A model generated the notes under the pieces. That model saw nothing but the letters and a program-made list of their open reading frames with translations. It was not told the DNA's origin and ran no database searches. The translations under genes and the position numbers were made by a program. This document shows, in pieces, positions 36,191 through 45,754 of a stretch of DNA of 64,000 bases. Position 1 is the stretch's first letter. Every line of letters begins with the position of its first letter. Location: NCBI RefSeq assembly GCF_000712595.1, contig NZ_JOTN01000008.1, positions 124,001 through 188,000 of the forward strand. Direction: 5' to 3'. The DNA comes from Bacillus manliponensis (GTDB taxonomy: Bacteria; Bacillota; Bacilli; Bacillales; Bacillaceae_G).

Positions 36191-36973
36191 ATGAAGTGGA
36201 AATTAGCACATATAAGTATAATACTTATGATTATCATGGCGCTTATTCCAGTTTCAACTTTCGCTTATACGAATGCTCCAAATCATTGGGGTATTCCAAG
36301 AGCAAAAAATGAAACACCGCCAGACGCTGGAGAAAAATTCACAAGTTTATTACGAAATAATGGTGGTTTTTATTTAGGAGATACGAAGAAAAAAGATATT
36401 TATTTAACGTTTGATAATGGATATGAGAATGGCTATACGGCAAGGATTTTAGACGTGTTGAAAGAGAAGAAAGTACCAGCAACATTTTTTGTTACAGGTC
36501 ATTATATAAAAGGGCAACAAGATTTATTAAAAAGAATGGTAAAAGAAGGACATATTATTGGAAACCATTCGCAAACACATCCAGATTTCACAACAGTTCC
36601 TGACACAAAACTTCGAGAAGAATTACAAATCGTAACGGAAGATATTAAAAAGGTGACTGGGCAAAAAGAGGTGAAATATTTACGACCACCGCGTGGTATT
36701 TTTAGTGAACGTACACTAGCTTTAGCAAAAGATATGGGATATTATAACGTTTTTTGGTCACTTGCTTTTCTAGATTGGAAAGTAAACGAACAAAGAGGAT
36801 GGCAGTATTCACATAATAACGTAATGAATATGATTCACCCTGGTGCAATTATTTTACTTCATTCTGTATCAAAAGATAATACAGAAGCGCTCGCGAAAAT
36901 CATTGATGATTTACGCGAGAAAGGGTATCATTTTAAAAGTCTAGATGATTTAGTGAAAACCGATAAGCCGTAA
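36191..36973 (+). CDS. pdaA: Peptidoglycan N-acetylmuramic acid deacetylase (spore cortex)
   Basis: 260 residues with a signal peptide (about 1-24). NodB deacetylase motifs are IYLTFDNGYENG (catalytic Asp), GNHSQTHPD (zinc ligands), RPPRG and HPGAIILLHS. PdaA makes muramic-delta-lactam in spore cortex, needed for germination. Length and position next to yfkAB match B. subtilis pdaA (yfjS). The ATG follows GAAAGGAGTTTATGT. Confidence 0.93.
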   Translation: MKWKLAHISIILMIIMALIPVSTFAYTNAPNHWGIPRAKNETPPDAGEKFTSLLRNNGGFYLGDTKKKDIYLTFDNGYENGYTARILDVLKEKKVPATFFVTGHYIKGQQDLLKRMVKEGHIIGNHSQTHPDFTTVPDTKLREELQIVTEDIKKVTGQKEVKYLRPPRGIFSERTLALAKDMGYYNVFWSLAFLDWKVNEQRGWQYSHNNVMNMIHPGAIILLHSVSKDNTEALAKIIDDLREKGYHFKSLDDLVKTDKP

Positions 36974-36997
36974 GCATGTATGCTTACGGTTTTCTCA
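36968..36997 (+). terminator. Terminator of pdaA
   Basis: CCGTAAGCAT and ATGCTTACGGTTTTC, overlapping the stop codon region. Confidence 0.82.
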
Positions 36998-37049
36998 TGC
37001 TATAATGATGTGTAAATAGGACGGACAAGTATAAAGTAGAGGTGTAACA

Positions 37050-38429
37050 ATGGCACAAAAGCAACACGAAAGTAAGTTACAAGTTGGACAAACATTCCCA
37101 GTAACGATTAAACGTCTTGGAATTAATGGAGAAGGTGTTGGTTATTTTAAGCGTCAAGTTGTCTTTATTCCAGGGGCATTACCAGGCGAAGAGGTCGTAG
37201 CAGAAACGACAAACATTAAGCGTGGTTTCGCAGAGGCAAAGGTGAAAACAATTCGTAAATCTTCACCGCATCGCACAAAGGCACCATGTCCTGTATATGA
37301 AAAATGTGGTGGTTGTCAATTGCAGCACTTGCAGTATGCAGAACAATTAAATCAAAAGCGAGATATCGTTGTACAGGCATTTCAAAAGTATATGGATACA
37401 GGAATGGAAGAGAAAATTCGTCCAACGCTTGGCATGGAAGATCCGTGGCATTACCGTAATAAAAGCCAATTACAGGTGGGACGTAAAGATGAGAAGGTTA
37501 TTACGGGATTATATGAACAAAACTCTCATCGTTTAATTGATATTGCACATTGTATGATTCAACATAAAGCAACAAATGAAGCAACAAAAGTTGTTAAGCG
37601 TATTTTAGAGAAGTTAAACATTTCTATTTATAACGAACGAAAAGGAAAAGGTTTTGTTCGTACGATTGTCACGCGCGCAGCTGTACAAACTGGAGAAGTA
37701 CAGGTGACATTAATTACGACAAAAGAAGAATTTCCAAACAAAGATCAATTTATTAAAGAGTTACAAAAGCAAATGCCTGCTGTGAAATCGATTATGCAAA
37801 ACGTAAATGGGCGTAAAACATCGGTTATTTTCGGAGACAAAACGTTCCGATTAGCTGGTAAAGAAGTAATTCAAGAAACATTGGGTGATTTAGAGTTTGA
37901 ACTTTCTGCCCGTGCATTTTTCCAGTTAAATCCAGAACAAACCGTAGTCCTTTATAATGAAGCAAAAAAAGCAGCAGCATTAACTGGAAAAGAAACAGTG
38001 GTCGATGCGTATTGCGGCGTTGGTACGATTGGGCTTTGGCTTGCAAACGATGCGGCGGAAGTGCGTGGAATGGATGTTATTCCAGAAGCAATCGCAGATG
38101 CAAGAAAAAATGCGAAGCGTCAAGGATTTATGAATACGAAGTACGAAGCTGGAAAAGCAGAGCAATGGCTACAGAAATGGGTAAAAGAGGGATGGCGTCC
38201 AGATGTTATCGTTGTTGATCCGCCACGTACAGGATGTGATGATAAGTTACTGGAAACGATTTTAAAAGTAAAACCAGAAACGGTTGTATATGTATCGTGT
38301 AACCCATCATCATTAGCACGTGATGTAAAAGAATTAATGAAGAATTACCATATTAAGTACGTGCAACCAGTTGATATGTTCCCGCATACAGCGCATGTGG
38401 AGACGGTCGCGAAGCTGGAATTGAAGTAA
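37050..38429 (+). CDS. rlmCD: 23S rRNA (uracil-5-)-methyltransferase
   Basis: 459 residues. An N-terminal TRAM domain is followed by an iron-sulphur motif [11 protein letters not shown] plus a later Cys. The SAM site is [21 protein letters not shown] and the nucleophilic Cys in [12 protein letters not shown] complete the TrmA/RumA family. In Bacillus one enzyme (RlmCD, YfjO) makes both m5U747 and m5U1939. The ATG follows AGAGGTGTAACA. Confidence 0.92.
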   Translation: MAQKQHESKLQVGQTFPVTIKRLGINGEGVGYFKRQVVFIPGALPGEEVVAETTNIKRGFAEAKVKTIRKSSPHRTKAPCPVYEKCGGCQLQHLQYAEQLNQKRDIVVQAFQKYMDTGMEEKIRPTLGMEDPWHYRNKSQLQVGRKDEKVITGLYEQNSHRLIDIAHCMIQHKATNEATKVVKRILEKLNISIYNERKGKGFVRTIVTRAAVQTGEVQVTLITTKEEFPNKDQFIKELQKQMPAVKSIMQNVNGRKTSVIFGDKTFRLAGKEVIQETLGDLEFELSARAFFQLNPEQTVVLYNEAKKAAALTGKETVVDAYCGVGTIGLWLANDAAEVRGMDVIPEAIADARKNAKRQGFMNTKYEAGKAEQWLQKWVKEGWRPDVIVVDPPRTGCDDKLLETILKVKPETVVYVSCNPSSLARDVKELMKNYHIKYVQPVDMFPHTAHVETVAKLELK

Positions 38430-38439
38430 TAATCTAACT

Positions 38440-38475
38440 CTTTGAGAATGCCTTGTTTTCGGCATTCTCAAAGGG
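38440..38475 (+). terminator. Terminator of rlmCD
   Basis: CTTTGAGAATGCC and GGCATTCTCAAAG, perfect 13-bp arms, then GGGTTTATCTTT. Confidence 0.82.
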
Positions 38476-38485
38476 TTTATCTTTC

Positions 38486-38544
38486 CAGCCGATTCATCTC
38501 CCACCTTCCTCTAAGTATAGCGAAGGTGGGAGATGAATCGGCTG
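38486..38544. repeat. Perfect 23-bp inverted repeat
   Basis: Arms at 38486-38508 (CAGCCGATTCATCTCCCACC...) and 38522-38544 are exact reverse complements around a 13-base loop. It is not followed by a T-run. It marks the left edge of the siderophore islet. Confidence 0.9.
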
Positions 38545-38672
38545 TTTGGTGCAAAAACAAATCATTGCGTTCTGTTTCGATCGTGATTAGAATCCTTTCT
38601 GTGGTGAATTTGTTTAGTCGCAATCACTCTAACCGAAATGAGTCTTTTTGTCATATTTTAGGAAAAAAATAG

Positions 38673-38716
38673 AATCCCGCTAAAAAGCCGATATGAAAGC
38701 TTTTTAGTGGGATTTT
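38673..38716 (+). terminator. Second hairpin in the rlmCD-siderophore gap
   Basis: AATCCCGCTAAAAAGC and GCTTTTTAGTGGGATT, then TTATA. It can act as a terminator and shields the siderophore operon. Between the hairpins (38545-38672) no gene is seen. Confidence 0.6.
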
Positions 38717-38787
38717 ATATGTTTGGTGAATAATTAGGGGGTTGATAATGTTTTTCAATAAGGTATACTTGAATAGAATGTTGAAAT

Positions 38788-38802
38788 TGATAATCGTTAT
38801 CA
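38788..38802. promoter_or_regulatory. Fur box
   Basis: TGATAATCGTTATCA differs from the consensus TGATAATNATTATCA by one base. A weaker second site, AGATAATTGTTATTT, lies at about 38838. Iron repression of the operon starting at 38945 is expected. Confidence 0.85.
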
Positions 38803-38944
38803 TTGTTTTGTGTTATCGCTGTGCACTATGTGAAATAGAGATAATTGTTATTTAAATCACGCATAAAAACATAACATAGATATTAATTTTATCAATTCAA
38901 TAATCTGTCTATAAAATTTATACATAAGGGGAGAGGTATGAGGA

Positions 38945-39958
38945 ATGCGAAAGTTTAAATTAACTGTTATTATGATGGCAATTTTTGTTTTGATGTTGGC
39001 AGCTTGCTCAAATCCAAGTAATGGAACTGGTAAGACTGAAACTAAGAAGAAAGAAAAAGACTCTACTGAAACAGTTGAAGTCACTGATGCACATGGAACT
39101 GTTACGGTTCCTGTAAATCCTAAGAATGTAGTTGCTTTGGATAATAGAACGTTTGAAACTTTAGCTGATTGGAAAATTGAATTAGCTGCTGTTCCAAAGG
39201 CTATAATGCCTGCGGATTCACCATATGTAGTTGATGAAAAAGTTCAAGATGTTGGGAATCATGGTGAGCCAAACCTTGAAATTATAGCAGCTGTAGACCC
39301 AGAACTTGTAATTGTGGGTCAAAGATTTTCTGGCTATTATGAAGATATAAAAAAATTAGTACCAAATGCAGCTGTTATTGATCTTAATATTGATGTTTCT
39401 GAGGAAGCTGCTGCACCTGGAGAAAACTTGGTAAATGGACTTAAGGACACTACAATTACTTTGGGGAAAATTTTTGATAAAAATGAAGAGGCTAAAAAAT
39501 TGACAGCTGATTTTGATCAATCTATCAAAAAAGCTAAGTCTGCATATAATGGAAAAGATAAAGTTATGAGTGTTATAGTTTCTGGCGGAGATATTGGCTT
39601 TTCAGCTCCTCATACTGGACGTGTTTGGGGACCAATGTATGACATCTTTGGATGGACTCCAGCATTAGAGGTTAAAGGAGATTCTTCTACAGATCATCAA
39701 GGTGATGAAGTTTCTGTTGAAGCTATTGCACAAAGTAATCCTGATTGGCTTTTCGTACTAGATCGTGATGCTCCAATAACTGGCGAAACTGATAAAGTTC
39801 CTGCTCAGGATGTTATTGATAAATCACCTGCTCTTCAAAAAACAACGGCTGTTTCTAAAGGACAGATTGTTTATGCACCAGAGGACACTTACTTAAATGA
39901 ATCAATCCAAACTTATTCGGAGTTGTTTGAAAATTTTGCGAAAAATTTAGCTAAGTAA
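38945..39958 (+). CDS. Iron-siderophore ABC transporter, substrate-binding lipoprotein
   Basis: 337 residues. Signal peptide with lipobox MLAAC (Cys21), then the periplasmic-binding FhuD/FepB-like fold of the YclQ/FatB group (catecholate or petrobactin type). Typical are VTDAHGTVTVPVNPKNVVALD, AAVDPELVIVGQR and SAPHTGRVWGPMYDIFG. First gene of a four-gene operon behind a Fur box. It uses many TCT, ACT, GCT and CCT codons where neighbours prefer A-ending codons, suggesting acquisition from another firmicute. Ligand not proven. Confidence 0.88.
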   Translation: MRKFKLTVIMMAIFVLMLAACSNPSNGTGKTETKKKEKDSTETVEVTDAHGTVTVPVNPKNVVALDNRTFETLADWKIELAAVPKAIMPADSPYVVDEKVQDVGNHGEPNLEIIAAVDPELVIVGQRFSGYYEDIKKLVPNAAVIDLNIDVSEEAAAPGENLVNGLKDTTITLGKIFDKNEEAKKLTADFDQSIKKAKSAYNGKDKVMSVIVSGGDIGFSAPHTGRVWGPMYDIFGWTPALEVKGDSSTDHQGDEVSVEAIAQSNPDWLFVLDRDAPITGETDKVPAQDVIDKSPALQKTTAVSKGQIVYAPEDTYLNESIQTYSELFENFAKNLAK

Positions 39959-39978
39959 GTGTAAAGGAGTATAACATA

Positions 39979-40995
39979 GTGCCGAAAAATGTCATTACCA
40001 GGATTGAGAGTAATTCTCAATCCTGGTTTTATAACCACAATAAAATATGGACAAAACCTTTTATACTAGCGATTATAGTTGTTATTATATTAGCTAGTAT
40101 ATCGCTGTTTACTGGAGTTTATGATATACGTGGACAAGAAGATGGAATGGAAATGTTTTTCATAACTCGTGTTCCAAGAACAGTTGCACTAATGCTTACC
40201 GGAGCTGCCATGGCAATGGCAGGACTCGTAATGCAACTTCTTACGCAGAATCGTTTTGTTGAACCTACCACAACAGGAACGATTGAATGGGCAGGTTTGG
40301 GACTTCTTGCTGTTTATTTATTATTTCCTGCACCAACTTTAGTTCTTAGAATGACTGGTGCAATCATTTTTTCTTTTATAGGAACTATGATTTTCTTTTT
40401 ATTCTTAAGAAGAGTTAAACTTCGTTCGTCTTTAATTGTCCCCATCATTGGACTGATGCTTGGAGCAGTCATTTCTGCAGTTTCCACTTTTATGGGACTC
40501 TTTTTCCAAATGACGCAAATTATTGAAAGTTGGTTTGTAGGTTCTTTTGCGGGTGTTCAAGTTGGAAGATATGAATATTTATGGCTAATTGTTATAGTTA
40601 CTATTCTTATTTTTATTTATGCTAATAGATTGACTTTAGCGGGACTTGGGGAAGATGTTACAACAAGTCTTGGAGTAAATTATAATAGGATTATTCTCTT
40701 TGCTACTGCTCTTATTTCGTTTGCAGTTGGAATTGTTGCAGCTGTTATTGGAAACTTACCTTTTTTAGGTTTAATTGTCCCAAATATTGTTTCAATGTTT
40801 AGAGGAGATGATCTTAGAAGTAATTTGCCTTGGGTATGTGTGATAGGAATGGGTACTATAACTCTTTGTGACATAATTTCTCGAACAATTATTATGCCTT
40901 TTGAAGTGCCTGTCTCTTTAATACTTGGAACAGTCGGAGCAGTCGTATTTATTACTATATTATTGAGACAAAGAAAACCAAGGAGGCTAAGATGA
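39979..40995 (+). CDS. Iron-siderophore ABC transporter, permease 1
   Basis: 338 residues, FecCD family with about nine helices. TRVPRTVALMLTGAAMAMAGLVMQLLTQN and GLIVPNIVSMFRGDDLRSNLP are the family signatures. The GTG start follows AAAGGAGTATAACATA. Its stop overlaps the next start (ATGA). Same unusual codon use as the binding protein. Confidence 0.9.
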   Translation: MPKNVITRIESNSQSWFYNHNKIWTKPFILAIIVVIILASISLFTGVYDIRGQEDGMEMFFITRVPRTVALMLTGAAMAMAGLVMQLLTQNRFVEPTTTGTIEWAGLGLLAVYLLFPAPTLVLRMTGAIIFSFIGTMIFFLFLRRVKLRSSLIVPIIGLMLGAVISAVSTFMGLFFQMTQIIESWFVGSFAGVQVGRYEYLWLIVIVTILIFIYANRLTLAGLGEDVTTSLGVNYNRIILFATALISFAVGIVAAVIGNLPFLGLIVPNIVSMFRGDDLRSNLPWVCVIGMGTITLCDIISRTIIMPFEVPVSLILGTVGAVVFITILLRQRKPRRLR

Positions 40996-42056
40996 ACGCA
41001 TTGGAATATAGAAATAAGGAAAATGTCGAAATCGATTCTAGCCTTCATAATAAAAATAGATCTGCTAGAGCTTTTCGTTCTAAGAAAGATGAAAAACGTT
41101 ATTGGATTGTGCTCATAACATTGATTGTTTTGGGTGTTCTTTCTTCGTACGGACTTTTAGTTTATAACAATCCGGTTCCAGTAGATTCACCTTCGTTTAT
41201 CCCAGTTGTTATGAGAAGAATAGTTGCTCTTGTTGCAATGATTATTGTTGCAATTTGTCACAGTTTGTCGACCGTTGCTTTTCAATCGATTACGAATAAT
41301 AGGATTATAAGTCCTTCTCTTTTAGGTTTTGAATCACTATACTCAACAATTCATACTAGTACAATGTTTTTCTTTGGTGCTAGTGTATTGGTCAATTTTA
41401 GTGGTATTGGATCATTTCTATTTCAAGTTATTGTTATGGTCTTGATGAGTTTGATACTTTATGGGTGGTTGCTTTCTGGAAAGTATGGAAATTTACAACT
41501 TATGCTTTTGGTTGGGATTATCATTGGAACTGGGCTGAATTCTGTGTCAACTTTTATGAGAAAACTTCTTGCGCCGTCTGAGTTTGATCTTTTACAGGCA
41601 AGATTATTTGGTTCTGTCAATAATGCGGATGCTGAATATTTTCCAATTGTAATTCCAATGGTAATAATTATAGGATTATTACTTTTTGCTTTTTCTAAGA
41701 AATTAAATGTATTGTCACTTGGAAAAGATGTTTCTACTTCTTTCGGGGTTAAATATCAATCTAGTGTAATTTATACCCTTATATTAGTTGCTATTTTAAT
41801 GTCAATTTCAACGTCTTTAGTTGGGCCACTTACTTTCTATGGGTTTTTAGTTGCAACTTTGAGTTATCAAGCGGCGCCAACTTATGATCACAGATATATT
41901 TTTCCAATGGCCCTTGCTATAGGATTCTTTATACTAACGAGTGCATACTTTTTAATGTATCATGTATTCGATTCTCAAGCTGTAGTTTCAGTTATTATCG
42001 AACTGTTTGGTGGAATAATATTTTTAATTGTAATTTTAAGGAAGAGGTCTCTATGA
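40992..42056 (+). CDS. Iron-siderophore ABC transporter, permease 2
   Basis: 354 residues, FecCD family. A charged N-terminal extension of about 35 residues precedes the first helix. VMRRIVALVAMIIVAICHSLSTVAFQSITNNRIISP and GPLTFYGFLVATLSYQ correspond to the family motifs. Overlaps permease 1 and the ATPase gene by 4 bp each, so the operon is tightly coupled. Confidence 0.9.
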   Translation: MNALEYRNKENVEIDSSLHNKNRSARAFRSKKDEKRYWIVLITLIVLGVLSSYGLLVYNNPVPVDSPSFIPVVMRRIVALVAMIIVAICHSLSTVAFQSITNNRIISPSLLGFESLYSTIHTSTMFFFGASVLVNFSGIGSFLFQVIVMVLMSLILYGWLLSGKYGNLQLMLLVGIIIGTGLNSVSTFMRKLLAPSEFDLLQARLFGSVNNADAEYFPIVIPMVIIIGLLLFAFSKKLNVLSLGKDVSTSFGVKYQSSVIYTLILVAILMSISTSLVGPLTFYGFLVATLSYQAAPTYDHRYIFPMALAIGFFILTSAYFLMYHVFDSQAVVSVIIELFGGIIFLIVILRKRSL

Positions 42057-42805
42057 TAAAGATTGCTAATGCTAGAAAATTGTATACTGATAAGGTCAAA
42101 ATAGGACCTTTGGATATTGAAATACCAAAAGCAGGTTTTACTTCTTTAATTGGACCCAATGGTGCTGGAAAGTCTACAACACTTATGATGATTGGAAGAC
42201 TTTTGGATATGGACGAAGGTCAAATTATGGTGGCAAATATGGATGTTTCTGAATCTAAATCAAAAGACTTAGCGAAAATTATGACTATTTTACGGCAAGA
42301 AAATCATTTTGTAACGAGGCTTACTGTTAGACAGTTAGTTGGATTTGGACGTTTTCCTTATTCTAAGGGAAGATTAACGAAAGAGGATGAGTCTATTGTT
42401 TCTAAATATATAGATTTTCTAGATTTGGCTGATCTAGAAAATAGATATTTAGATGAGCTTTCAGGTGGTCAAAGGCAAAGGGCATATGTTGCAATGGTTT
42501 TGTGTCAAGAGACTGAATATGTACTTTTAGACGAGCCTCTGAACAATCTTGATATTGCCCGTTCTGTTCAAATGATGGAGCATTTGAGACGTGCTGCTAA
42601 TGAATTTGGAAGAACAATTTTGACTGTTATGCATGATATAAATTTTGCAGCCAAATATTCTGACAGAATTTGTGCTATGAAAGATGGACAAATTGCCGCT
42701 TTTGGAACAGTAGAAGAGATTATGGACCCAGAAACTTTAACAGATATATTTGAAACGAAAATAGAAATTATTGATGGTCCTTATGGTCCAATAGCGATTT
42801 ATTAG
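42053..42805 (+). CDS. Iron-siderophore ABC transporter, ATP-binding protein
   Basis: 250 residues. Walker A GPNGAGKST, signature LSGGQRQRAY, Walker B YVLLDEPLNNLD and H-loop VMHDINFAA are intact. Last gene of the operon. It probably pairs with the two permeases for catecholate-type siderophore uptake. Confidence 0.92.
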   Translation: MIKIANARKLYTDKVKIGPLDIEIPKAGFTSLIGPNGAGKSTTLMMIGRLLDMDEGQIMVANMDVSESKSKDLAKIMTILRQENHFVTRLTVRQLVGFGRFPYSKGRLTKEDESIVSKYIDFLDLADLENRYLDELSGGQRQRAYVAMVLCQETEYVLLDEPLNNLDIARSVQMMEHLRRAANEFGRTILTVMHDINFAAKYSDRICAMKDGQIAAFGTVEEIMDPETLTDIFETKIEIIDGPYGPIAIY

Positions 42806-42844
42806 TTACAAAATTTTTAAAAAAAGAGAAGCATTTCAGAAAAA

Positions 42845-42985
42845 TAAGTATGACAAAGAAACCCTTTTGTCACACAAGGTGCTCGCACAAAGGAAAATGA
42901 ATTTGAATTCAATAAAGATATGGGAATGTATGTTTGCAAAGCAGGACATATGGCAATTAGGAAAGCTCGGCATGGAAGTATAAGG
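42845..42985 (+). pseudogene. IS1182-family transposase relic
   Basis: Reading through the frame gives NPFVTQGARTKENEFEFN followed by KDMGMYVCKAGHMAIRKARHG, which I recognise as an internal segment of IS1182-type transposases. Both ends are missing: the preceding and following codons do not match. An ATG inside (42920) opens a short reading frame that is not a gene. No inverted repeats were seen. The rest of the gap to truA (43184-43294) holds nothing I can name. Confidence 0.7.
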
Positions 42986-43294
42986 AGCAATGACGATTTT
43001 CATCGTCAACCTAAAGAAAGTATTGAAACGAATGAATTAAAAACGGTATCATCCCGTGTAATAATTACTTCTTCCATTCTTGGTAATGTCGTGATAAAAT
43101 TCATATGCATGTATCTCCTATCTTTACTTTCGTCTAGTCAACTCAAGTATAAGATAGACGGAGATTACGTGCCTTTTTTATGAACTTTTACATGTGAATT
43201 GTTTGTTACACCCCAACAAATAGTATAGAAACAAAACTTTTGTAAGGCACAAGGGCTTGATGGATATGGTGCTGAAATAAAAAAGGAGAATGAA

Positions 43295-44032
43295 ATGAAT
43301 AATTATAAATTAACGATTCAATACGATGGTGGCCGTTATAAAGGATGGCAACGTCTTGGAAATAGTGACAATACAATTCAAGGAAAAATTGAAAGTGTAT
43401 TATCAGAGATGGTTGGCGAAGAAATCGAAATTATTGGTTCTAGTAGAACGGATGCAGGTGTACATGCACTTCATCAAGTGGCAAATGTGAAACTAAACGG
43501 GGATTGGACTACAGATGAAGTGAAAAAGTATTTAACGCGTTATTTGCCACAAGATATTAGTGTTATTGATGTAACACTAGTTCCTGATCGTTTTCATGCT
43601 CGCTACAATACAAAATCAAAAACGTATGTATATAAAATTTGGAACGAAGAGCACACAAATCCATTTATGCGTAAGTACAGCATGCATGTCGAGCAGAAAT
43701 TAAATGTTGAAAAAATGAAGGAAGCAGCTCAATACTTCATTGGATTACATGATTTCACAGCTTTTTCGAATGCAAAATCAAAGAAGAAATCTATGGTTCG
43801 TGAAATTTATTCTCTTTCAATTACGAAAGAGAATGGTTTTATTCAAGTTCGCGTAAGTGGAAATGGCTTTCTTCATAACATGGTCCGAAAAATTGTTGGA
43901 GCTTTAATTGAAGTAGGCTTAGGGAGAATGGACGCGAATGAAATCCCAGCCATTTTAGAAGCGAAGCAGCGCAATGCAATTAACTGTCTTGCTGATGGGA
44001 ATGGATTATATTTAGAGAAAATTGATTTTTAA
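43295..44032 (+). CDS. truA: tRNA pseudouridine synthase A (38-40)
   Basis: 245 residues. The catalytic Asp lies in SSRTDAGVHA near residue 52, and YDGGRYKGWQR, RYNTKSKTYVYKIWN and VSGNGFLHNMVRKIVG are TruA motifs. B. cereus-group genomes carry a second truA in the ribosomal region, so this is probably the accessory copy. The ATG follows AAAAAGGAGAATGAA. Confidence 0.94.
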   Translation: MNNYKLTIQYDGGRYKGWQRLGNSDNTIQGKIESVLSEMVGEEIEIIGSSRTDAGVHALHQVANVKLNGDWTTDEVKKYLTRYLPQDISVIDVTLVPDRFHARYNTKSKTYVYKIWNEEHTNPFMRKYSMHVEQKLNVEKMKEAAQYFIGLHDFTAFSNAKSKKKSMVREIYSLSITKENGFIQVRVSGNGFLHNMVRKIVGALIEVGLGRMDANEIPAILEAKQRNAINCLADGNGLYLEKIDF

Positions 44033-44035
44033 ATA

Positions 44036-44082
44036 AAAGAAGGTAACCTAGTATTGTTATGCTAAGTTACCTTCTTTTTGTT
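44036..44082 (+). terminator. Terminator of truA
   Basis: AAGAAGGTAACCTAG and CTAAGTTACCTTCTT followed by TTTG. Confidence 0.88.
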
Positions 44083-44162
44083 TACAGCTTAAAGATTGTA
44101 AAATGTCTTCCATTTTGTGAAAATAATAGTGAGAAATAGAATGATGCAAAAGGGGAATGAAC

Positions 44163-45437
44163 ATGAAGAAGGAGATTTCACACATATTAGAACAAATTGA
44201 TATACGGCAAGAGGAGTTACTTGAGCTTACCAAGAGGCTCATTCGTTACGAAACACCAGCGCCACCAGCACGAAATACGAACGAAGCACAGCAATTTATC
44301 GCTGATTTTTTAACGAAGCATAGGTTTGCAATTGATAAATGGGATGTATATCCGAACGATCCGAACGTTGTTGGAACAAAGAACGGTACAGCTTCAGATA
44401 TGTATAAAAGTTTGATTATTAATGGACATATGGATGTTGCGGAAGTATCAGAAGATGAAAATTGGGAGAGTGGACCGTTTCAACCATTTGTGAAAGATGG
44501 TTGGTTAGTTGGAAGAGGAGCAGCTGACATGAAGGGTGGATTAGCGGGAGCACTGTTCGCCATTCAACTTTTAGAAGAAGCAGGAATCGAATTGCCAGGC
44601 GACTTAATCTTTCAATCAGTTATTGGAGAAGAGGTTGGCGAAGCAGGGACACTTCAATGTTGTAAGCGTGGTTACGCTGCTGATTTTGCAGTTGTAGTGG
44701 ATACAAGTAATTTGCATATGCAAGGGCAGGGTGGTGTGATTACAGGTTGGATTACAGTGAAGAGTCCGCAAACTTTTCACGATGCAACGCGCAGACAAAT
44801 GATTCATGCAGGAGGGCGGTTGTTTGGAGCGAGTGCAATTGAAAAAATGATGAAAATTATACAAGGGTTGCAAGAATTAGAGCGGCACTGGGCTGTAATG
44901 AAGACGTATGAAGGATATCCATCTGGGACAACAACAATTAATCCAGCTGTTATTGAAGGTGGTCGTCATGCTGCGTTTATCGCCGATGAGTGCCGACTAT
45001 GGATTACAGTACACTTCTATCCAAATGAAACACATGAACAAGTGGCAAAGGAAATAGAAGAACATATTCATAAGCTTGCAGCAGCTGATCCATGGCTTCG
45101 AGAACATCCGCCAATCTTTGAGTGGGGCGGAGAATCGATGATTATTGATCGCGGTGAAATATTTCCTTCTTTAGAAGTAGATAGTAATCATCCAGCAGTA
45201 CAGCAGCTCGCTGTTATGCACGAAAACGTATTGAGGAAAAATGCGATTCTTGACATGTCAGCAACTGTAACGGATGGTGGATGGTTTAGTGAGTTCAATA
45301 TTCCAGCTGTTATTTACGGACCTGGAACGATTGAAGAAGCGCATTCCGTTAATGAAAAAGTACAGGTTGAACAGCTAGTCCAATATACAAAAGTCATTAC
45401 AGCCTTCATCTACGAATGGTGTCATACGAAAAAGTGA
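44163..45437 (+). CDS. M20-family metallopeptidase (ArgE/DapE-like deacylase)
   Basis: 424 residues. Zinc ligands lie in NGHMDVAEV and GRGAADMKGG, the general base in IGEEVGEAG, with the dimerisation lid between and a late His in EEAHSVNE. Bacillus annotations call such proteins acetylornithine deacetylase, but substrate is not fixed by sequence. The start at 44163 is preferred over 44157 because AAAAGGGG otherwise abuts the ATG. Confidence 0.9.
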   Translation: MKKEISHILEQIDIRQEELLELTKRLIRYETPAPPARNTNEAQQFIADFLTKHRFAIDKWDVYPNDPNVVGTKNGTASDMYKSLIINGHMDVAEVSEDENWESGPFQPFVKDGWLVGRGAADMKGGLAGALFAIQLLEEAGIELPGDLIFQSVIGEEVGEAGTLQCCKRGYAADFAVVVDTSNLHMQGQGGVITGWITVKSPQTFHDATRRQMIHAGGRLFGASAIEKMMKIIQGLQELERHWAVMKTYEGYPSGTTTINPAVIEGGRHAAFIADECRLWITVHFYPNETHEQVAKEIEEHIHKLAAADPWLREHPPIFEWGGESMIIDRGEIFPSLEVDSNHPAVQQLAVMHENVLRKNAILDMSATVTDGGWFSEFNIPAVIYGPGTIEEAHSVNEKVQVEQLVQYTKVITAFIYEWCHTKK

Positions 45438-45513
45438 AAAACACTATCCGACTATTTCCAAGGGAATACAACAACTAAATGCATATGTCGACGGTCTTTT
45501 CTTCATACTAAAA

Positions 45514-45556
45514 ATCAGTGGGGATGGAGAATCCCCCACTGGAAGTTTCACTTTAT
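45514..45556 (+). repeat. bcr1 right-end fragment
   Basis: CAGTGGGGATGGAGAATCCCCCACTGG followed by AAGTTTCACTTTAT. Only the last 43 bases of the element remain, and they abut the ribosome site of the next gene. Confidence 0.7.
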
Positions 45557-45572
45557 AGAAAGGGGTATGGAT

Positions 45573-45731
45573 ATGGGCCGTGGTAAATCGTTTGATCATA
45601 AGAAAAAAGGGCATGACCATCAGCCTCCAAAAGGTGCATTTATTCATAAAAATGTGGATGAACATACTCTCGAAGAGGAAGAGCTACCTGTCAATATTGA
45701 AACATATAAAAACAGCTTAAAGAAACATTAA
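45573..45731 (+). CDS. Hypothetical small protein
   Basis: 52 codons, starting MGRGKSFDHKKKGHDHQPPK. The basic, His-rich N-terminal half precedes an acidic EEEELPVNIETYK segment. Ribosome site AAAGGGG lies at good spacing, and a terminator overlaps the stop. No family recognised. Confidence 0.65.
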   Translation: MGRGKSFDHKKKGHDHQPPKGAFIHKNVDEHTLEEEELPVNIETYKNSLKKH

Positions 45732-45754
45732 GAGCACCTATATTAGGTGCTCTT
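45729..45754. terminator. Terminator
   Basis: AAGAGCACCTA and TAGGTGCTCTTTC, between the convergent small gene and the DUF3969 gene. Confidence 0.82.

Noticed and set aside
42920-43183. 87-codon open frame after the siderophore operon
   Set aside because: Its first part is a transposase fragment and the rest does not continue that protein; no ribosome site.
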